A stretch of DNA of 17,307 nucleotides from Deltaproteobacteria bacterium. Lineage in GTDB: Bacteria; Desulfobacterota; Desulfobacteria; Desulfobacterales; Desulfatibacillaceae. Below are positions 13,561 to 17,307 of the stretch, in pieces (positions within the stretch are counted from its first letter, which is position 1; every line of letters begins with the position of its first letter). The stretch spans positions 1 to 17,307 of the forward strand of contig JAFDHW010000009.1 of the NCBI GenBank assembly GCA_019308705.1, in the 5' to 3' direction. Position numbers and translations under genes: made by a program. The notes beneath the pieces were generated by a model. The model ran no database searches. It worked only from the letters and a program-made list of their open reading frames with translations, and had not been told where the DNA came from.

Positions 13561-15636
13561 GTGGACCTGGATTTCTTTTTCAAACCCAACGGCATCGCGG
13601 TGGTGGGCGCCACCAAAAAGATGAAGGGCGGATACGCCATCGTGGTGAACCTGAAGGCCGGATACAAGGGGCCCATCTACCCGGTGAACCCCCGGTACGA
13701 CGAAATCGAGGGGCTTGCCTGCTACCCGGATATCGAAAGCGTGCCCGACCCCGTGGAACTGGCCGTCGTGTTCGTGCCCGCGCCGGCGGTGCCGGGCATC
13801 GTGCGCGCCTGCGCGAAACGCGGCATCAAGGGCGTGATGATCGAATCCGCCGGGTTTTCCGAAACCGGGCCCGAAGGTGCGGCCCTGCAACAGGAATTGA
13901 AGGACATCGTGGCGGAGACGGGCATCCGGGTGTGGGGGCCCAACTGCGTGGGCCTGGTGGACGCGAAAAACCGCCACGTGTTCTCCTTTGTCTCCCCCGC
14001 CATCTGGAACGAGGGACCCATCCCGGGGCGGGTTTCTTTGGTGGTGCAGAGCGGCATGCTGGCCGGCGGGTTTCTGGTGGACACCATGAGCCACGGCACC
14101 ATGGGCGTGTCCAAGGTGTGCTCCATCGGCAACAAGGCCGACGTTTCGGAAACCGACCTTCTGCAGTATCTCCTGTCCGACCCGGACACGGAAGCCGTGG
14201 CCATGTACCTGGAGTCCATCCCCGACGGCCGGCTGTTCACCCGGCTGTGCGCCGGGGCCAAAAAGCCGGTGGTGGTGTTGAAGGGCGGCAAGAGCGAGCG
14301 GGGCGCGGCCGCAGCCATGAGCCACACCGCCAGCTTGGCGGGCAACGGCGCGGTGGTTTCCGGGGCGCTGGCCGCCGCAGGGGTCACCGAGGCCGTGGAC
14401 TTCAAGCAGATGATGGACCTCTCCAGGGCCTTGGCTATGGTGAAGAACCCGCCTTCCTCCGGCCGGGTGGCGGTGCTCACCTACAGCGGCGGCGCGGGCA
14501 TCATCTCCACGGATTTCCTTTACGAGCAGGGGCTTTCCGCGGCCACCCTGTCCGGCGGGACCAAGGAGGCCCTGGCCAGGGTGTTTCCCGAGTGGATGCC
14601 CGTGAACAATCCCGTGGACCTGTGGCCCGCGGTGGAAAAGAACGGGGCCGGGCCCGTGTACACCGCGGCCATGGAGGCCGTGGCCGCGGACGAGGGCGTG
14701 GACGCGCTTCTGCTCCACGTGTACATCGGCGGCCTGGCGCTCACCCTGGACCCGGACCACATGGCCGCCGTGGCCAAGAAAACCGGCAAGCCCGTATTCA
14801 TCTGGCTCATCGGCGAAGCCGCCGGGGCCAGGAATTTTCACCTCAAGGCGCAGGAGGCGGGCATTCCCGTGTTCCGGGAGCTGTACCGGGCCGTGGAGTG
14901 CATGGCCGCGGTGTTTCACCAGGCCCGGGGAAAACGCCACGCGCCTTTGCCCGATGCGTCGGCAGGGCCCGCGCCCTCCGGGGATTTTTCCTTCCTGGAG
15001 CGGTCCGGGGTGCTGGACGAGTACGACGCCAAGAAGCTTTTGGCCGCCTGCGGGGTGGAGACGGTGGCCGAGGCGGTGGCGGACTCCCCGGAAAAGGCCG
15101 CGGCGCTGGCGCAGGAGCTGGGCTTTCCCGTGGTCATGAAGGGCCTTGCTCCCGGGGAGGTGCACAAGACCGAACGCGGCCTGGTGACCCTGGGCGTCGC
15201 CTCCGGGGAGCAGGCGGAAAAGGAATACGCCAGGCTTTCCGGGCTGGTGGGGGAAAAGGGCAGGGTGCTGGTTCAGAAGCAGGCCGCGGGCGGGCCGGAG
15301 CTCATCTGCGGCATGTTCCGCGACCCCCAGTTCGGGCCCACGGTCATGGCCGGCCTGGGGGGCGTGTACGCGGAGGTGCTGGCGGACACGGCCTTCGGCT
15401 TGGCCCCGCTGTCCGAAGACGCGGCCGTTGACCTCATCGGCCGGTTGAAGACCCAGAAGCTGCTGGACGGGTTCCGCAACACGCCGCCGGTGGACAGAAA
15501 GGCCCTGGCCCGTGTGCTCACGGCCCTGGGCAACCTGGCCGTGTGGTTTCCCCGGGTAAGCCAGGTGGACGTAAACCCCTTGATCTGCGTAAAGGGAAAG
15601 CCCGTGGCCGTGGACGCCACGGTAATCCTGGAATGA
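13561..15636 (+). CDS. Acetate/acyl-CoA ligase, ADP-forming (fused alpha-beta)
   Basis: A 691-aa NDP-forming acyl-CoA synthetase. It interconverts acyl-CoA, ADP and phosphate with the free acid, CoA and ATP, giving substrate-level ATP. The order is: CoA-binding domain (PNGIAVVGATKK, 9-20), ligase-CoA domain with VVQSG (161-165), the phospho-histidine motif MSHTASLAGN (His255), then an ATP-grasp beta part from about 480, with VHKTERG (about 535) carrying the second conserved His. All key residues look intact, and there is no GNAT domain, unlike the Pat-type fusions. The start is GTG, with GAGGAGGT about 8 nt upstream. It lies 89 bp after the CoA-transferase/GNAT gene. The preferred acid (acetate, aryl or branched) cannot be told from sequence. 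Confidence 0.93.
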   Translation: MDLDFFFKPNGIAVVGATKKMKGGYAIVVNLKAGYKGPIYPVNPRYDEIEGLACYPDIESVPDPVELAVVFVPAPAVPGIVRACAKRGIKGVMIESAGFSETGPEGAALQQELKDIVAETGIRVWGPNCVGLVDAKNRHVFSFVSPAIWNEGPIPGRVSLVVQSGMLAGGFLVDTMSHGTMGVSKVCSIGNKADVSETDLLQYLLSDPDTEAVAMYLESIPDGRLFTRLCAGAKKPVVVLKGGKSERGAAAAMSHTASLAGNGAVVSGALAAAGVTEAVDFKQMMDLSRALAMVKNPPSSGRVAVLTYSGGAGIISTDFLYEQGLSAATLSGGTKEALARVFPEWMPVNNPVDLWPAVEKNGAGPVYTAAMEAVAADEGVDALLLHVYIGGLALTLDPDHMAAVAKKTGKPVFIWLIGEAAGARNFHLKAQEAGIPVFRELYRAVECMAAVFHQARGKRHAPLPDASAGPAPSGDFSFLERSGVLDEYDAKKLLAACGVETVAEAVADSPEKAAALAQELGFPVVMKGLAPGEVHKTERGLVTLGVASGEQAEKEYARLSGLVGEKGRVLVQKQAAGGPELICGMFRDPQFGPTVMAGLGGVYAEVLADTAFGLAPLSEDAAVDLIGRLKTQKLLDGFRNTPPVDRKALARVLTALGNLAVWFPRVSQVDVNPLICVKGKPVAVDATVILE

Positions 15637-15640
15637 CCCG

Positions 15641-15779
15641 AAGCCATCTCAAGAATAGAAACGGTGGTTCAGGGCAAGGCGCAGGCCGGCGGAAAAGCGC
15701 GGCATACCGGTAGGATGTGAGCCTTTTGAGGAGGCCCGCGGCACCGTCATGAGCCGCCAGGCGATTTTTGAGATGGCTT
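15641..15779. repeat. 139-bp element with terminal inverted repeats (MITE/REP-like)
   Basis: The ends AAGCCATCTCAA (15641-15652) and TTGAGATGGCTT (15768-15779) are perfect 12-bp inverted repeats. They extend to 15 of 16 matched positions. The interior is GC-rich, with inner complementary blocks such as GGCGG (15688-15692) with CCGCC (15754-15758). A degenerate central hairpin lies around ACCGGT. It begins 4 nt after the synthetase stop codon and has no ORF of its own. No clear target-site duplication is seen. It looks like a non-autonomous palindromic repeat element. Confidence 0.6.
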
Positions 15780-15828
15780 TCCAGCCCGGGTTGCCCCGGA
15801 TTATCCAGGAAGCGCCGTCGGACACAAT

Positions 15829-15859
15829 AAAGCCCCCGGACTTTCATCCGGGGGCTTTT
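15829..15859. terminator. Bidirectional intrinsic terminator
   Basis: AAAGCCCCCGGA (15829-15840) pairs perfectly with TCCGGGGGCTTT (15847-15858) around a 6-nt loop. T residues flank both sides when read on each strand (TTTT on plus; TTTATTG on minus). It can end both the plus-strand synthetase transcript and the minus-strand IHF/HU operon, whose stop codon is 31 bp away. Confidence 0.9.
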
Positions 15860-15889
15860 CTCCTGGTCATACGGCTTTTTTCTGCGCTT

Positions 15890-16210
15890 TCAGTTCTTGG
15901 TTTCGTTGCTGGAGCCGCTTTTCACGGGAAGCTTTCCGTTGATCTTGTCCCTCAGCTTGCCCGAGCACTTGAAGGTGACCACCCGGCGGCTGCGTAGCAT
16001 GAGGTCCGAGCCCGTGGCCGGGTTGCGCCCCCGGCGGGGGGTCTTCTCCTTCACGCAGAACTTGCCGAAGCCGGAGATCAGCACGTCGTCCCCATCCTGG
16101 AGATTCTGCTTGATGATCTCGATGAGCTCTTCCACCACGCGCACGGATTCTTTCTTGGTGAACCCGAGCTCACAGACCATATCCACGATGTCTGACTTGG
16201 TCAGCGCCAT
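15890..16210 (-). CDS. ihfA: Integration host factor alpha / HU family DNA-binding protein
   Basis: A 106-aa nucleoid-associated protein that bends DNA as a dimer. The N-terminus MALTKSDIVDMVCELGFTKK and the helical dimerisation part are followed by ISGFGKFCVKEK (45-56) and the DNA-binding arm GRNPATG (61-67), then RRVVTFKCSGKLRDKING. The start resembles IHF-alpha more than HU, but a deltaproteobacterial HU-like paralogue is possible. A basic/polar tail of about 12 residues extends beyond the core. GGAGG lies a few bases upstream of the ATG. It is the last gene of a minus-strand operon and ends at the bidirectional terminator. Confidence 0.88.
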   Translation of the reverse strand: MALTKSDIVDMVCELGFTKKESVRVVEELIEIIKQNLQDGDDVLISGFGKFCVKEKTPRRGRNPATGSDLMLRSRRVVTFKCSGKLRDKINGKLPVKSGSSNETKN

Positions 16211-16263
16211 CTCCCCTCCGGTTTCCCCTGGGTGGAGGTGCTGCGGTCCAGGGTTGGTTTATG

Positions 16264-16284
16264 GCCGCGGAATTCGCGGCTTTT
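16264..16284. other. Hairpin between the small ORF and the IHF/HU gene
   Basis: GCCGCG (16264-16269) pairs with CGCGGC (16275-16280) around a 5-nt loop, with TTTT on the plus-strand side. In the minus-strand transcript it falls right after the stop codon of the 47-aa ORF and has no U tract. It is probably an mRNA stability or translation-separating element rather than a terminator. Confidence 0.4.
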
Positions 16285-16426
16285 AGGCCTCGGTTCCGGA
16301 GGGGTCTTGCCTGTCCTCCGGAAGGTCCTGGTTACAATACTCGTTGATAGTTTGCATAACCCGGTCCACCCGGGCCATGATCTCGTCGATTTCCTCTTTC
16401 AGTTCCCGGTCGTCGGGTTCGCTCAC
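16283..16426 (-). CDS. Small acidic hypothetical protein (47 aa)
   Basis: A short ORF starting MSEPDDRELKEEIDEIMARV (GTG start) with GGAG 6 nt upstream. The middle (about 7-33) is a charged amphipathic helix, likely a coiled coil; the tail is polar and acidic. It begins 13 nt after the stop codon of the 112-aa gene and lies 72 bp before the IHF/HU gene, in the same direction, so it fits an operon. A GTG at 16438 in the same frame would add four residues. No family is recognised. The ribosome binding site, spacing and helical pattern support it being real. Confidence 0.6.
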   Translation of the reverse strand: MSEPDDRELKEEIDEIMARVDRVMQTINEYCNQDLPEDRQDPSGTEA

Positions 16427-16439
16427 TGCCGACTCCACT

Positions 16440-16778
16440 TCAATCCGGGTACGTGCCCCGGGAATACAGGATGTCGAAATAATATTCGTTGAATCCGTCG
16501 TCCTGCCGACTTGCGGCGTCGTCTTCCTCTTCCCCGTCCTGGATGCGCTTGACCGCGTCCACCCACCACCGGCGGGACTGCTCGTAGAGCACCCTGCCCA
16601 GCAGCTCCCCGGAAACGCCGATTTCGCTGTTCTCGTTCAAGAACCGGCAGGCGTTTTCGATGGTGGTCTTCAAGTTGGCCACGAACTCGGAATCGTCGTC
16701 CTGGCCGCTGGCCCACCGCTCCCGGAATCCTTCCAGGACATAGCTCAGCGTTCCCTCGATGCCGTCGATGCAATTCAT
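16440..16778 (-). CDS. Hypothetical acidic protein (112 aa)
   Basis: A soluble, helical and acidic protein without signal peptide or membrane segment. It has VANLKTTIENACRFLNE near residues 43-59, a Trp-Trp pair in QSRRWWVDAVKR, then an acidic run (EEEDD) and a Tyr/Phe-rich tail. It is not recognised as a named family. The ATG at 16778 has no obvious ribosome binding site, so the start is uncertain. It is first in a likely operon with the 47-aa protein and the IHF/HU gene. A possible promoter lies about 145 bp upstream. Confidence 0.65.
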   Translation of the reverse strand: MNCIDGIEGTLSYVLEGFRERWASGQDDDSEFVANLKTTIENACRFLNENSEIGVSGELLGRVLYEQSRRWWVDAVKRIQDGEEEDDAASRQDDGFNEYYFDILYSRGTYPD

Positions 16779-17031
16779 GGAAAAAGTTTACCCGCTGGAA
16801 AACCGCCGAAGGGGCGAAAACTTTTTGCCCACACCATGGAAAAGGCATGGCGAATCCGGCAGGGGACCGCGCCAACGGTGTTTTCGGAAAAGGGCCAAAC
16901 CCCTTTCCCACGCAAAGGATACGGTGGGCAAGGTAAATGAATCCAAAGCAATTGTCAAGGCTTACGGCGCTCGAGGTTGGTTTTTTCGGCGGGTTTTCGG
17001 GGAGGGCTTAAATCCTAGCCGAAGATGCCTT
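16779..17031. other. Non-coding leader/intergenic region (253 bp)
   Basis: No convincing gene is seen. It holds a possible minus-strand promoter (16930-16958) and, in the leader it would make, an imperfect hairpin of GGAAAAGGG against CCCCTTTCC around 16887-16909. The long leader may hold translational control of the 112-aa gene, but no known riboswitch was recognised. No clear terminator for the trpF-like gene was found. Confidence 0.5.
16930..16958 (-). promoter_or_regulatory. Possible promoter for the 112-aa/47-aa/IHF operon
   Basis: On the minus strand, a perfect -35 TTGACA (16958-16953) and a weak -10 TACCTT (16935-16930) are spaced 17 bp. The leader to the ATG at 16778 would be about 145 nt. 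Confidence 0.4.
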
Positions 17032-17307
17032 TCAAAAAGAGGCCCCGGGGCAGGGGGTTTCGGTCGGAACCAGGGGCGTTCTGCCCAGGGCGCGGTCCGC
17101 CCGGCGAACCGCGGCCACCATGGCGGCAAGCCTTGCGGGGTCCTTGGAAAAACGCACGTTTTTGCCCCGGCGGTCCCTTGTGTTGGTGCCCGTGCAGGAG
17201 TCCACCCCCATGGGGCGGACCGCGGCCACGGCGGCATACGCGTTTTCCGGCCCGATGCCCCCGGCCAGGATGACGGGCACGGAAAACTCCGCCACCAAGC
17301 GGCGGGC
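17032..17307 (-). CDS. Phosphoribosylanthranilate-isomerase-like protein (3' part, 5' end outside window)
   Basis: The C-terminal 91 residues of a TIM-barrel protein; the frame stays open to the window edge, so the start lies outside. VPVILAGGIGPENAYAAVAAVRPMGVD is the strand 7/8 phosphate-binding part of the TrpF (PRAI) family, which isomerises phosphoribosylanthranilate in tryptophan synthesis. After GVD, canonical TrpF has a SSGVE segment, while this protein reads SCTGTNTRDRRGKNVRFSKD. It then ends with the usual terminal helix. It may be a TrpF paralogue with another substrate, or a divergent TrpF. The missing N-terminal part holds the other catalytic residues, so this cannot be settled here. 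Confidence 0.7.
   Translation of the reverse strand, partial: ARRLVAEFSVPVILAGGIGPENAYAAVAAVRPMGVDSCTGTNTRDRRGKNVRFSKDPARLAAMVAAVRRADRALGRTPLVPTETPCPGASF

Noticed and set aside
13222..15165. A 647-codon open frame on the minus strand opposite the synthetase gene
   Set aside because: It is rich in Gly, His, Arg and Pro, has no recognisable domain and runs antisense to a complete, well-conserved enzyme. It is a by-product of high GC codon use.
16423..16911. A 162-codon minus-strand open frame over the 112-aa gene
   Set aside because: It is out of frame with the more protein-like 112-aa ORF, has shadow-type composition and offers no ribosome binding site.
1..17307. CRISPR arrays, tRNA or rRNA genes, phage or complete insertion sequences
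   Set aside because: No regularly spaced direct repeats, no cloverleaf-like sequences and no transposase or integrase genes were seen on either strand.

Overview
The window is about 17.3 kb of GC-rich DNA (roughly 60-65% G+C in the genes) with tightly packed bacterial genes, mostly preceded by clear purine-rich ribosome binding sites. The gene mix is most like a Desulfobacterota (deltaproteobacterial, Desulfobacterales-type) chromosome. It includes a PilT/PilU pair, a zinc-ribbon/receiver-like protein, an acetyl-CoA hydrolase/transferase fused to a GNAT domain, an ADP-forming acyl-CoA synthetase and an IHF-alpha-like protein. That placement is inferred from gene content, and no species is claimed. 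There is no tRNA, rRNA, CRISPR array, phage or complete insertion sequence.

Region 1 (1-5988): an AT-richer non-coding element abuts the 3' end of proC (minus strand). A 342-bp divergent intergenic region with competing inverted repeats separates proC from yggT. On the plus strand follow yggT, two retraction-ATPase genes (pilT, then a pilU-like paralogue), a zinc-ribbon protein with a degenerate receiver-like domain, a 55-codon unannotated small ORF and an MBL-fold hydrolase. The grouping of proC and yggT with pilT-like genes is shared with other proteobacteria, but the usual yggS is not here.

Region 2 (5989-11250): a self-contained transcription unit (strong sigma70-like promoter, secreted protein of unknown function, strong intrinsic terminator). 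Next comes a surface-glycan-type group: a FAD-dependent UDP-galactopyranose-mutase-like oxidoreductase (minus), a divergent membrane protein with a GT-C-like domain and TPR repeats (plus), and a family 2 glycosyltransferase (minus).

Region 3 (11251-15860): two plus-strand acyl-CoA genes. The first is a CoA-transferase/hydrolase-like protein fused to a Pat-type GNAT acetyltransferase, in which the motif position that normally carries the catalytic glutamate reads Ser-Pro. The second is a complete ADP-forming acyl-CoA synthetase with its catalytic histidines. A TetR-type palindrome lies between them. A 139-bp element with terminal inverted repeats (MITE/REP-like) and a bidirectional terminator close the region.

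Region 4 (15861-17307): a minus-strand operon of a 112-aa acidic protein, a 47-aa acidic helical small protein and an IHF-alpha/HU-family DNA-binding protein. It is followed by the 3' part of a phosphoribosylanthranilate-isomerase-like gene that runs off the right edge.

The most interesting items are the altered CoA-transferase/GNAT fusion beside an intact ADP-forming synthetase, the three unexplained non-coding repeat elements, and the zinc-ribbon/pseudo-receiver protein linked to the retraction ATPases.
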